A stretch of DNA of 64,000 nt. Origin: Rhyacophila brunnea. Its lineage: Eukaryota; Arthropoda; Insecta; Trichoptera; Rhyacophilidae. Shown one piece after another: positions 36,646 to 46,968 of the stretch. The position numbers were made by a program, and so were the translations under genes. The notes under the pieces were generated by a model, which worked only from the letters and a program-made list of their open reading frames with translations, had not been told where the DNA came from and ran no database searches. Within the stretch, counting starts at the first letter, position 1. Each line of letters starts with the position of its first letter. Where the stretch lies: positions 434,001-498,000 of the forward strand of contig JAGYXB010001018.1 of assembly GCA_022495005.1 (NCBI GenBank), read 5' to 3'.

Positions 36646-37942
36646 CGAGGGTGGGTCAATAATTCCTTAGAAAAAAGCATTAAAACAGTTTTTATTTCTG
36701 TATTTTTTTTTTTCTCAACATAATCTCCTTGGAGCTCAATACACTTGGTTAGACGTTTCTCAATATTTTTAAACCGTCAGAAAAATAAGTTTTCGGAAGG
36801 TCCTCAAAATAAGCATTTGTCCGATCGATGACTTCTTCATTTGAAAAAAAACGTTGTCCACTTAGCCATTTTTTTAAGTTTGGGAAAAGGAAAAAGTCAC
36901 TGGGGGCTAAATCTGGCGAATACGGTGGGTGGTCGACCAATTCGAACTTCAATTCTTCAATTTTAGCCATTGATCGTAAACATGTGTGAACACGGGCATT
37001 GTCCTGATGAAAGAGGATTTTTTTCCTGTTTAAATGAGGCCGTTTTTCTTCAATTTTGTTTTTTAGCTGGTCCAATAAAGATGCATAATAATCCCCTGTT
37101 ATTGTTTTTCCTTTTTCCAAATAGTCAACGAAAATAATTTCACGTGCATCCCAAAATACAGTAGCCATAACCTTACCAGCTGATTTTACGGTTTTCGCCT
37201 TCTTTGGACATGGTTTGCCTTCGCAATCCACTGCTTTGACTGTTCTTTCGTCTCGGGAGTATAATGGTGTATCCATGTTTCATCTACAGTCACAAAGCGA
37301 TGAAAAAATTCATCCGGATTGCGTTGCATGAGCGACAATAGGGCTTTAGAGGCCACCACCCTACTGCGTTTATTGTCGACTGTGAGCAAACGCGGCACCC
37401 ATCTTGCAGAAATATTTTTCATGCCCAATTTGTCATGTAAAATAGAAATGACGCTATCTTTTGAGATCCCTGTGACCTCAATTATCTCACTCAACTTTAA
37501 TCTTTGGTCACTTAACACCATATCGTGGATTTTATTGATCATTTCTGGTGTAGTCACCTCTACAGGACGTCCTGAGCGTGGTTCATCTTTTGTTGATGTA
37601 CGACCACGTTTAAATTCATTTAACCAGTTATAAATAGTTGCAAGTGAAGGAGCAGATGTGCCGTGAACTAAATCCAACTCATTTTTTATTTCCTTTGCTG
37701 TTAACCCTTTTATATTAAAATGTTTAATAACAGCTCTAACCTCAATTTTCTCCATTTTCCATTTTTGCATTTTCCACAAGCAATTTTTTTTTAAATGTAC
37801 GAGAAACACACAACAACCCGACCAATCTGATTGAAACTTCGCAGCATACTGAATCGGTAGTGCCGCTGCATGAAAACAAACCGCTTACAGTACTAGTCGC
37901 GCCACCTGTCGGCTTTTCTAAGGACTTATTGACCCACCCTCG
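36646..37942 (-). mobile_element. Full-length mariner element, frameshifted
   Basis: Inverted ends CGAGGGTGGGTCAATAA at 36646 and TTATTGACCCACCCTCG at 37926-37942 form the core of terminal repeats of about 29 bp with one or two mismatches. TA flanks both sides (36644-36645 and 37943-37944). At 1,297 bp it is the usual full mariner length of about 1.3 kb. The transposase lies on the minus strand and covers most of the element. The well-matched ends suggest it could still be mobilised in trans if a matching transposase were present. Confidence 0.96.
36709..37755 (-). pseudogene. Mariner transposase (DD34D), two frameshifts
   Basis: Translation starts at MEKIEVRAVIKHFNIKG (ATG at 37755); an in-frame ATG upstream lies outside the conserved domain. 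The N-terminal half has the helix-turn-helix region and RTSTKDEPRSGRPVEVTTPE, then WVPRLLTVDNKR and VTVDETWIHHY with the first catalytic Asp. The second Asp is in FHQDNARVHT and the third in YSPDLAPSDFFLF, 34 residues apart, so the DD34D triad is intact. Near 37210 the frame shifts between SKQWIAK and PKKAKTVKSAGKVMATVFWD. A second shift at the A-run near 36768 moves the tail (IEKRLTKCIELQGDYVEK) out of frame. The protein belongs to the irritans-like group by wording. With all key residues kept but two frameshifts, it looks recently inactivated. Confidence 0.95.
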
Positions 37943-37980
37943 TATTATTGAAGAATTTGTAATTTTGTTAATATATTTAA

Positions 37981-39151
37981 GGGGGGACATGCTCAGCGTA
38001 CGTCAAAATGGAGCTTTTATGCCATTTTCAAAGCATGATCCTGGACATTACTTAAACGTTGTAGACAATCTATTTATATAATTTTGAAGCCTTATTAGGT
38101 ATCTTTTATATTTATTTTAAACATTTGATGACTGCATAAAGTATTTTTATTACATAAAATAGTATTCTTTTAAACCTCTCGCTCTAATGTTTTAGAATAT
38201 AGTCATATTTCAGTACGTCCATGTGAAGTGGTGTTAAGATTTTTTAAATTTATTAAATTTTAAAAGCATTTATAAAACTATTAGTAAAATCAATGTTTAC
38301 ATAATTATATTGACATATTTACAATAAAAAATTATATTGATAGTCTCTGTGATCCCATATTTAACAAGACTAAGGCATTTTATTATTCAAAAAATGGGCA
38401 AGATTTACACATTTAACCGGTTAAGTGCCCAAAGCGTCTTTGGACGCCCTAATTACACCAATTCTTATGTTAATTACTATCAATTAACCAATTGCGGCAT
38501 AGAAAGGATTAAAGATAATTTTAAAGATACTGATTATAAGCTATTTTTTGACCATTCAAATGTGATAAACATTCTAAGAATAGTGATTCATTCATTCATA
38601 CAAATTATGGTTCAAACACGCGCGGTAACATGATCTTACTCCCTACTGCATTTATATATATCACACTTGAATGGTCAAAGACATAGCTTATAATGAGTTT
38701 CTTTAGAATTATCTTCAAATGTGTTAATCTTGCCCATTTTTTGAATAATAAAATGCCTAATTCTTGTCAAATTTGGGATCACAGAGATTATCAATATAAT
38801 TTTTTTATTGTAAATATTTCACTATAATAATGTCGACATAAATTTTACTAATAGTTTTATAAATGCTTTTAAAAATTAATAAATATAAAAAATCTTAACA
38901 CCACTTCACATGGACGTACTGAAATATGACTATATTCTAAAACATTAGAGCGAGATGTTTAAAAGAATGCTATCTATTTTATGTAATAAAAATACTGTAT
39001 GCAGTCATCAAATTTTTTAATTAAATATAAAGGATAATAAGGCTTCAAAATTATATAAATAGATTATCTACAGCGTTTAAGTAATGTCCAGGATCATGCT
39101 TTGAAAATGGCATAAAAGCTCCATTTTGACGTACGCTGAGTATGTCCCCCC
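37981..39151. mobile_element. Palindromic TTAA-flanked foldback element, copy 2
   Basis: Ends GGGGGGACATGCTCAGCG and CGCTGAGTATGTCCCCCC are flanked by TTAA at 37977-37980 and 39152-39155. The arms are inverted copies over several hundred bp and continue through an inner pair (TGACCATTCAAATGTGATA mirrored as TATCACACTTGAATGGTCA). The left arm is interrupted by a 92-bp insertion at 38417-38508. The unpaired centre includes GGTTCAAACACGCGCGG. The element is longer than the copy at 4227 (806 bp) because that copy lacks the centre. A 98-residue open frame across the left arm is not conserved. Confidence 0.88.
38417..38508. mobile_element. 92-bp TTAA-flanked insertion inside the foldback arm
   Basis: Starts CCGGTTAAGTGCCCAAAGCG and ends GCGGCATAGAAAGGA, flanked by TTAA on both sides (38413-38416 and 38509-38512). 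The mirror sequence in the right arm (near 38700-38725) lacks it and reads through as ACATTTGAAGATAATT. Terminal inverted repeats are not obvious. A very short TTAA-type element or a filler is possible. Confidence 0.7.
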
Positions 39152-39155
39152 TTAA

Positions 39156-41485
39156 ATATATTACAAAAATTACAATTAGGAATATAACATATAAATCAAT
39201 CGATTGGCGTCTTTTTTGTAACATTAAAAACCTTGTAATTTTGTAAGACGCGGAATGGTTATAAAATGCGTTAATAATTTTGATGATAACATAATATTAT
39301 AAAAACATTATTTCCATACATTTCATTCTCTACCAAAGAACAGGTACCTTTAGGGAAATTTAATTTTTTTTTCTGACACCCATAAAAGTTCAGTAGAACT
39401 ACACTCTTTACCAATCACAAATGTTTAGATAAGTTTCTATTGATAAGTTTACAATTGACTTTTGATATGACAAAAATATGATATTATAGTTCATGATACA
39501 CATTATTTCTTAGTTCTTTCCTAATTGCTTTAGAATGTCTCATTAATTAAATATTGTTACCCTATCAGTATATGTTATTTTTAAGGCACATATTTTGCAT
39601 GCAAAAAATCCTATGCTCTCCGTAATATCTCCTGCTTAAACGTTCATTTCTCCATGTAATATAAAGTGGTTTGAGAGTATATAACGGTAAATTATAAGAA
39701 TTAATTTCAGGACCATTTTTAAAGTTCAGTTAATATTGAGACTTTCTATTTTAGAAAGATATTTCTTGATATATTAATTTTTTCATATTTGTTTTATGTC
39801 GTTATTTTGAATACAGAAAGGAATACTACATTTTTTTATTTTAATGAAATAATAAATCAATGAAATTAGAATAACATAATTAAATTAATTACCAAAGAGA
39901 ATAAGCAGTATTAGAATAATATGCTTCAAGCGATTTTGAAAACATATTTTACAGAATCTCTATATAAGTAAAGTGCAAACTCAGTTGACATGTTTATATA
40001 TTATCTACTTTTTAAGATAAAATATCAACTCAAAGTATACAGATATTGACTAAATAAATTGTGGAGTAAGTCACACGAAAATATATTTCTCTTTTCGCAG
40101 AAATTCGCTAAAGTTTACTAGCCGACGTGAGTGTTCGAGATTGACCGCGAAAACTCGTTGTACATTTTACGCACGCAAAATATTTATTCCACATTCACGC
40201 GCCGTTTCTAGACACGCTCAAACAGATGTTACTCAAATGCAAAAAATATAAATTTCCTCGCAAATATGTTGAGGTGGAAACGCTGCAATATGTAAATGGA
40301 AATTAACAGCTTCTGTATATTCTTTGGTTGAAGTATTTTTCACAAAATGAAATGCGGGAAAAGCACATTATTTTATTTTACTATTTTTAATGGAAAACTT
40401 CAGACTTCCATTAGCTGGCAACATATTTTTGTCCTTACTTTGATTCAGTTTACAGGTAAACACGACAACAAACGTAGCTGAATAAATACTATGTAACAAA
40501 TATGACAGTGGCAGTGATGGGAGGGTAGTAAATTATGGGTAAAAAAATAGTCCAGACTTGGATAGTCTACGAGACTAGGGTAGATAATGTATTTAAAATA
40601 TGTATACAGTAAACAAGCTACATAGTAGAGAAATTACTAAAAATGGCGTACAACATTGATTTTATTTTATCAACTTACAAGTTATAAAATTAAATAGTGT
40701 ACTATGAAAGAAACAAATTAATACATACGATATACGCACACTATTATAATTCTAGTGACTTTAAAAATCAATGTATACTAATGGAAAACCAACTAATTCG
40801 TGGATACCACAAGATTAGTCATAAACACTTTATATTATTATTTAATACTCTGTAGAGTTTACTTGTCTCTCATGATATATTTTTAATATTTTCAGAATAA
40901 ATAAATAAATAATATAATAACATAAATAAAGAATAATTCACTCTAAACCAAAAATGAGATTGATGTGTCTTACGTTGATTTCAAAACATTTCAATTTTGA
41001 TAACTATTTTTTTTAAATGTTCATCTGTTTATTCCATTATAACTGAAGAACTACATAAATCCAGAATGAAATTGAGTTAAATATTAATTATTCGATCATA
41101 AAAAAAGACTACCTATAAATTTTATAATATTTTGAATGTTTCTGAAGTTTTTCCAAATTGTATATTTATGAAAAATATTACATTGTTATATTGTGTTTTA
41201 TTTCGTCTTTAAAATATAATTTGCATCTCAGAGCAAGATTACCTTATCTAAAAAAATCATAGTAATAATATGCTTAAGTGGAATTATAGCTTAAGTTCAT
41301 ATTTTTGTTATAAATTAAACTAAAAGTGTAAATTCGCGTGATATAATTTTATGATAATTTACCAAGATACACAATCTGTACTTAAATTAAATTAGACTTA
41401 AGATACTGTAGCCATTAGGTGTGTGCATAATTAACTTTGGTCTACAAAATCAGTAAAATTCTCGCATCGTCTCCCGGCGTACAAC
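39156..41485. other. AT-rich stretch with one CpG-richer unique block
   Basis: 40085-40270 is rich in CpG (TTTACTAGCCGACGTGAGTG, TTTACGCACGCAAAA, CACGCGCCG) and has no second copy here. It may be unique host DNA. No reading frame or splice structure supports an exon. The rest has no recognisable content. Confidence 0.4.
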
Positions 41486-41489
41486 AATT

Positions 41490-41680
41490 TAAAAGTTTAA
41501 GATGCTGATCCAACCAATACTGACCTACGAATCGGAGTGTTGGACTTTCACCAAGGCCGATAAGCGTTTGCTCGATACATTCGAGAGGAATGTGCTAAGT
41601 AGGATATATGGACCTATACTAAAAGGAGAATGATGGCGTATTCAGTATAACTTGAAACTCTACAACCTCTTCAGCCGCAT
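41490..41680 (+). mobile_element. Non-LTR retrotransposon RT C-terminal fragment
   Basis: The plus-strand frame reads KMLIQPILTYESECWTFTKA, then DKRLLDTFERNVLSRIYGPI, a stop, and WRIQYNLKLYNLFS. This matches the segment after the RT core in insect LINEs (L-x-P-x-LTY-x-SECWT, then LRRIYGP, then YNxELYxLF). It is cut off at about 41680 by the MITE that begins at 41684, and one stop codon is present. Confidence 0.85.
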
Positions 41681-41683
41681 TTA

Positions 41684-42060
41684 AGCGTCAATGACATTGA
41701 ACTACTTTACAAGCTGCTTGTTGGCGAATTTACAATCTGCCTATAAAGTCACCTAGTGTCATCGAATCATCGGACAAGCTTATAAGCAGATTGTATACAA
41801 TCTACTGAGAAAAGTTGAAAGCCGGTCAACTTTACACGCTACACGCCGACGTGTGGGACTACTGCGTCTGCGCAGTAGAGCATTGTAGCGACCTCCCGGT
41901 AAAAAAAACGAACTACGTTCTGTCAAAATAGTCGCTAGCTGGTTGGCTTCTCATAGAATGGAAAGTTTTGTATGTCATCATCACAATCGCAGTAGCTAAA
42001 TTGCTCGCTTTTAAATTCGCCAATAAACAGCTTGTAAAGTAGCTCAATGTCATTAACGCA
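41684..42060. mobile_element. MITE family H, copy 1
   Basis: Left end AGCGTCAATGACATTGA and right end TCAATGTCATTAACGC are inverted over about 50 bp (to GGCGAATTTA / TAAATTCGCC). TTA lies on both sides (41681-41683 and 42061-42063), the kind of 3-bp duplication typical of PIF/Harbinger-type elements. The body shares GCCGGTCAACTTTACACGCT, CTACTGCGTCTGCGCAGTAG and AACTACGTTCTGTCAAAATA with the copy at 52828-53196. No coding capacity. Harbinger assignment is inferred from the TTA/TAA sites only. Confidence 0.85.
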
Positions 42061-42063
42061 TTA

Positions 42064-42247
42064 AGCCTCAATTACATTGAGCTTCTTTACGAGCTGTTTA
42101 TTGGCAAATTTATAATCTGCCTGTAAAGTCGCCCAGTGTAATCAGCAAACAAGCTAACATGTTCGATGATTACACTGGGCGAAATTACAGGCAGATTATA
42201 AATTCGCCAACAAACAGCTCGTAAAGAAGCTCAATGTAATTGACACT
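42064..42247. mobile_element. MITE family H, fully palindromic copy
   Basis: Lies directly against the previous copy, sharing TTA at 42061-42063, with another TTA at 42248-42250. About 80 bp of the left end (ACATTGAGCTTCTTTACGAG through CGCCCAGTGTAATCA) is mirrored almost perfectly on the right, around a loop of about 22 bp. The middle of the full-length element is missing. The DNA can form a long hairpin. Confidence 0.88.
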
Positions 42248-42374
42248 TTAGACCAAGTGAGCAAATGTTTGTTCTTCATCCACTCCAGCAAAATTCTTTC
42301 GCTTTTTGTTGAGCACGTATTAGAATTTCGCTGGAGTGGGGAAAGAATAAACAATCGCTTGCTTGATCTAAATG
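42248..42374. mobile_element. Small foldback element abutting the family H pair
   Basis: TTTAGACCAAGTGAGCAAAT at 42247 is mirrored by GCTTGCTTGATCTAAA near 42373. Inner words TTCATCCACTCCAGCAAAATTC and GAATTTCGCTGGAGTGGGG pair as well. It is about 125 bp long with arms of roughly 50 bp and touches the TTA that ends the preceding MITE. Confidence 0.65.
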
Positions 42375-42714
42375 CGGCATTCCCAGATAAATGTATGTCC
42401 GTATTCATTGAACTCGGTAGGCTTTGACGGGGGCTCATGGAAATCCTGAATACCAGACCAGATAGTGTAGATTTCTAAAGAACACTGGCCCATAAAAGTA
42501 TGAGATGAAAGAACTTCTCAGAGAAAGCTGAGACTCAGTCTGGATTATTGGGCTACTCATGACGATGACACCGTTAGTACTCATTCTATGCTATTTTTCC
42601 AATAATGTTTGTCATGTCATGCTGTGAACATTTTGAATTTCATTATAATATTATATAATTCAATAAATAAATTTTAAATTTTAATTCAATTAATATAGTA
42701 CGATGATGGGAGTG
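42375..42714. other. Unassigned spacer between MITE cluster and LINE tail
   Basis: 42375-42560 is GC-richer and may be remnant coding sequence of an unidentified element. It then turns AT-rich with AATAAATAAA near 42660. Confidence 0.35.
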
Positions 42715-43260
42715 TTTCTAGTGAGCTTGAAATCTGCATGGGTGTGGCGGGCTTTGCTTTCAACCAATTTGGAGTCGCATGAAGGTCAAGGATGTATTCT
42801 GTGAGGACCAACTGTCGCTTTTTTACGTGGTACCTGTGCTCCTGTATGGCTGTGAGACATGGCATCTTACTAAGTTTCAAGAGTCTCGGCTTTTGAGCTT
42901 CGAGAATCGATGTCTTCGCCGAATCTTAAGGGTACATTGGTACGACCGCGACCCGAGTTCGTGAGCAGACACAACAGCCTTCGGTGATTGAAGTTATCAC
43001 GAAAAGACGCTTTACGTGACTGCTGATGCCATCAAAGAGTGTGACACTTCCTACCCTTGTGGCACAGCCTCAAAGGTTCTGTCGCCGTAGTCAGCCCTCC
43101 CTCACCCTGCAGCGGTGCTACAAGAGCGACCTACATGCTGTATGTCTGACATGGCGGGAGGCGCAAGAGTTGGCGATAGACCGAGGGAAGTGGCGCCAAC
43201 TTGGGCTTGCCCTATGCCCCAATGTTGGCACGTGACAGGGTGGAAGAAGAAGAAGAATAT
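42715..43260 (+). mobile_element. Non-LTR retrotransposon ORF2 C-terminal fragment with GAA tail
   Basis: One frame reads VVPVLLYGCETWHLTKFQES, then LLSFENRCLRRILRVHWYDR. After frameshifts come TQQPSVIEVITKRR and LGHVLRMPSKSV-like pieces, then RCYKSDLHAV and TWREAQELAIDRGKWRQLG. This is the typical C-terminal end of a LINE reverse transcriptase, with the YGCETW motif intact. It ends near 43250 in a short GAA/AAG tract, a usual 3' tail. At least two frameshifts separate the pieces. It is a different family from 41490 and 33485. Confidence 0.85.
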
Positions 43261-43984
43261 GCTATATAGTCATGTAAAAGGCAGAGGTCAATGCTTTTAT
43301 TTCAATATTTTTCAACAGAGCTCAAACAAACAAAAATATCCAAACACTATTTTCTTATCTACGTTATGTATAAATAACTATTTTTATCTGTCTAAAAAAA
43401 GAAAAAGAAAAGGTTTTCCCTGGTGTGGCAGATAAATAAAAGCATACTCTTAGTGGACTAGATGAATTATTTTACCTTTTCACTATATTTTTTGTGTAAT
43501 TATCAGGCTATTTTGCCGCGTTGTACCGGAAAACAGAAAGCATAAAAACAGTGATACATTAGGTGAGTATGTGTTTTTGTGAGAATACAACCATTGCATA
43601 CTGAGAAGTTCGCAAAAGCTTGCGTAATCCTTATTCATTCATACAAAAAATGCGTATAGAATGCTCTGTTTTCAAAATTTCTCGAATAAAATTTGGATAT
43701 CGAACATGTTGCGAAGAATATTTGAAAATGGAATATGGTAATGTAACACGGAACGTAGAAAAAGTTTGAAACGCTCCGTATTATAAAAAGAAAAATAAAC
43801 AGAAAAATGGAAAGTTTTTTTTCCACAAACATACAGCGATTTAGAAAATATTATTTTTATTTTGTTTCAAAATAAGTTTTTTTTTAAATTAATTTAATAC
43901 TAACTAACTCTGTTTTCACCGTACAAGGTAGTTCAAAGAGAATAAAAATAACACATAATTATTAACATATTCGCGTTCCTCCAT
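43261..43984. other. AT-rich non-coding stretch
   Basis: Nothing recognisable apart from short chance frames. Confidence 0.4.
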
Positions 43985-44275
43985 GTATTTCTTTAATTTT
44001 CTTATAGCTAGAATGAGATATTTTGTGTATTGGTCTTGTGTTATTTTGTTTTTTAGTTTGTCTAAATGTGCTTTGAGGTTATTTTTGTAATTATGTTGTC
44101 TACACAGATCTCTGAGGGCTCGTTGCTTTTTTCTAATATTAGGCAGTCGTTAATGACATTCAGTTTTACTGTTTGAGACGTATAGCCGTCATATGGATAG
44201 CAGTGATTATCTCTCAAGTTTTTCCAGGGGTTTTTTGTCCTGTTCGGTACAGATATTGAAATGGTTGGCAACTAG
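43985..44275 (-). repeat. Unknown repeat with conserved coding-like core, copy 1
   Basis: A minus-strand frame reads KKQRALRDLCRQHNYKNNLK then AHLDKLKNKITQDQYTKYLI and LAIRKLKKYMEERE. The partner at 61710-61935 gives TKCRQHNREIDLQK then TTQEHYTKYLILAIKKIED in the same strand orientation. Similarity at the protein level across two loci suggests decayed coding sequence of a transposable element. I do not recognise the protein family. Stops lie upstream in both. Confidence 0.5.
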
Positions 44276-44736
44276 ATAGCACAGCAATTTAAAGCTACGC
44301 AGTTTAGATTGACAAATATTACTTGCTAAAATATTATTAATTAATATGTAATTATATAGATATTGCACTTACTCACTCACTTGCACTTGCATATTGCAGA
44401 TTACTTGCAAATTTACCTCCACCTTTAGGGAGGGTAATAGTAAGTGCATGTTTTTAATTTAATGTGTTTTAAATGAATTGCATTCGAGGCCCATTTCCTA
44501 TCAGCGTCTTTGAGAAAAACTAAGAAAAATATGTTGAATGAGGGATTTTCTGATAGAAAAATCTTCAACTAGCAACTCAGCAAAAGCTTAAAAAACACGA
44601 GAATCTTTTTTTTTTGATTTGCGGCACAGAAAATAAAAATGAACTCGTCACCAGAAAAAAAAATCAAAGCTATGAAATGAAAAAGTACGAAAAACACTGA
44701 TCTAAAATAAACGATATGGTAGAGTTACAGTTTTAT

Positions 44737-44880
44737 ATAATCTACAAAAAGTCAGTGAAGATTGAAAACAATGCTTAGTGGACTGAATGTTTGCACGCCG
44801 AAAAAGTCGTTTGCGGAAATTTTTTGACAAAACGCGGTAAGTATAAAACCTCTCCTGGCCTATCACATGGCCATATTATA
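44737..44880 (+). repeat. Dispersed repeat L, short copy
   Basis: Matches the start of 46440-46800: GATTGAAAACAATGCTTAGT, GAATGTTTGCRCG and TTTTTTGACAAAACGC words in the same order. It breaks off near 44880. Confidence 0.6.
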
Positions 44881-45139
44881 TATTATAATATCTTCTCAGA
44901 GCCAAAGTATTATAAGTGAAATTTTACTGACAATTAATTGAGCTTAGATTTTGAACCATTTTCTTTTGATTCCCACCAAAATTAACATTCAGTGTTGCAT
45001 GGCAAATCATTAAAAAAGATACAGAATATATTTTGTTATATAGCGTAGACAAATAATTGTTAATGTGAATTACAACAATAATGAATCTATTCGAGCTACT
45101 TTTCTGAAATTGAGTGAAATGTATGGTCAAAATAATCGA

Positions 45140-45790
45140 ACTACTGAGCTTACTATCGTAATTTGATTAAAAAGTTGGAGTCAAACGGTAATGCTTGTAA
45201 AGAATTAAGACCATCAAAACGCGAACAAACTGCTGAAAATATCGATATTGTGAATAAAAATGTGGATGAAAATCCATAACAATCAATTACACGTCATTCT
45301 TAAATCATAGAATTTCTTATAGCACTACACGAAATATTCTTCATAAAGATTTAAAATTAAAGACGTATAAAGTACAGATATTATAAAAACTCACAAAAGA
45401 ATAATCATTCGGGGTTTGCTAATTGAAAGTTTGCTAATTAAGACTAAGAGAAATTTAAAATAGACCCATTAATGCATTTCATTTTTGGTTAAATGGCTTC
45501 ATAATATAGATATCATATACACGATATTTTTGGAACACCTTGACATCCACAAAAATTATCACTTTAGTATGGTTTATGGTCTGAAAGTGTAACTAAACCG
45601 TATTATCTGAAAAACAAAGTGGCAATACAGTGTTAATGGAAAACGAATGCTACAGAAATATGATTAGTGAGTTTTTCTGGCATAAGTTAGAAGATATTGA
45701 TCTGGACGATATGTAGTTCTTACAAGCCAGTGCACCATGTCATACAACTTGTAACACAATCAAGTTATTAAGAAAACAGTTCAGTATATT
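45140..45790 (+). pseudogene. Tc3-like (Tc1/mariner superfamily) transposase, badly decayed
   Basis: Plus-strand pieces in shifting frames follow the order of insect Tc3-like transposases: LKKLESNGNACKELRPSKRE with TAENIDIVNKNVDENP (DNA-binding domain), ISYSTTRNILHKDLKLKTYK-like wording, HFWLNGF, then LMENECYRNMISEFFWHKLE with DIDLDDM and, after a stop, FLQASAPCHTT and IKLLRKQF. Active relatives carry Asp before the HFWLNG motif and in QQDGA; here the first reads as Asn and the second is gone. The last block (PPRSCDLTPLD in relatives) is absent. There are many stops and shifts, so the copy is old and inactive. No ends were identified. Confidence 0.8.
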
Positions 45791-45869
45791 ATTATAATAT
45801 ATCTTATTTTTTAACCCTTTATATTAAAACTTAGTTGAGATACAATACTTAATATTAAAAATCGTGTCC

Positions 45870-46255
45870 GGAAATTTGTACGAATGCAGTTCGCCGTATC
45901 ACATTTTACAGTGAAATGTTGTATCGGAAATATATTAAACCCCGTTTTTCCTCATTGGGTCGTATAGTACTGAGATAAAATTCAGGTCTAAATAAAACAC
46001 GGTTCTTGTCGGCTTACAGGACGCCAGTGACAAACAATTTTCTAAAAAACCCGATATATTGGATTGCTTGTTAGGTTAGGTAATTTAAGTTAGGTTAAGT
46101 AAGGTTTGGTTAGGTTGGGTTGGGCTAGGATTTTATTCATGAATTCATGAATTTTGTGAAAATCAGAGATAACCGTAAAATGTACGGTAATTTGTTTTTT
46201 ATAAGAAAGCTCACGGCGAACTGCGCTACGCTGAAATGTAATACGTAAAATTTAC
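45870..46255. mobile_element. Inverted-repeat element with an internal TTAGG-like tract
   Basis: GCAGTTCGCCGTATCACATT at 45887 is mirrored by CACGGCGAACTGCG at 46211. Between them, 46069-46130 is a degenerate run of GGTTAGGTTAGG and GTTAGGTTAAG words, the insect telomeric pentamer. Arms are short (about 20-40 bp). It may be a MITE whose interior includes telomere-like repeats, not a true interstitial telomere. Confidence 0.55.
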
Positions 46256-46439
46256 ATGAAACTATTAAAAATATCTGTTTAGGTTCTTCATCTTTAGTGT
46301 TAATTCATCCATCGCTTATTCTTAACTTCACACTCCCTGTTTACTCCAAATTTATTATGGTCCTAATTGCACTTATATTTTACACAATAAAATAGTTCGT
46401 CGTGTCGTTTTCAAAGACTGCACTTTGGAGATATATATA

Positions 46440-46800
46440 TTATTGTGATATACAAAAAATTAGCAGAGATTGAAAACAATGCTTAGTTGGCCGAATGTGT
46501 GTGCGGTGGAAAAAATTTCTCGCGGCAAATTTTTGACAAAACGCTGTGACTAAAACCACATCTCGTCCGGCATATGGCGGCGGGCGACATGAAAAAATAC
46601 TTGTTGGTGTTGAAATATGACGCGCCGTAAAACACCCAGGGCTGAAAAGGGAAATTAATGCGCGCCATTTGTCTGCGGCCGGATAAATTTCTCCTTCCCG
46701 GGCACTGTAACACGGCCGAAAAAACCGAACCCTTGTTTTCGCGAGTGTTTGGCGGGTTTGCGGCACCAAAACGGGCATACGGTTAACGTTTTTGAAGTGA
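46440..46800 (+). repeat. Dispersed repeat L, GC-rich copy
   Basis: Begins like 44737-44880 and continues into GC-rich sequence (GGCATATGGCGGCGGGCGAC, GGCGGGTTTGCGGCACC) unlike its surroundings. A 112-residue minus-strand frame spans it but shows no domain and no support from the partner copy. Confidence 0.5.
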
Positions 46801-46968
46801 AACTCTTTTACTCGTAGTGTGAAACAAAACTAATGTGACTTTCCACCAAGTTGGTCTTTAATCGCTACAAAAGGCCAATTGTGTTGCATTTGGAAAATTT
46901 GAGGCATCACATTGGCAACGTGAAGATCTTTTCACTTAAATTGTTCGGCAGTGTTGTATTATGCCGTG

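Noticed and set aside
38337..38633. 98-residue open frame
   Set aside because: It reads through the arm of a palindromic element and the 92-bp insertion; other copies do not keep it open.
46069..46130. True interstitial telomere
   Set aside because: The repeats are degenerate, only about 60 bp long and lie between inverted arms.
46440..46778. 112-residue open frame on the minus strand
   Set aside because: It lies in a repeat, shows no domain, and the partner copy does not preserve it; the length reflects local GC richness.
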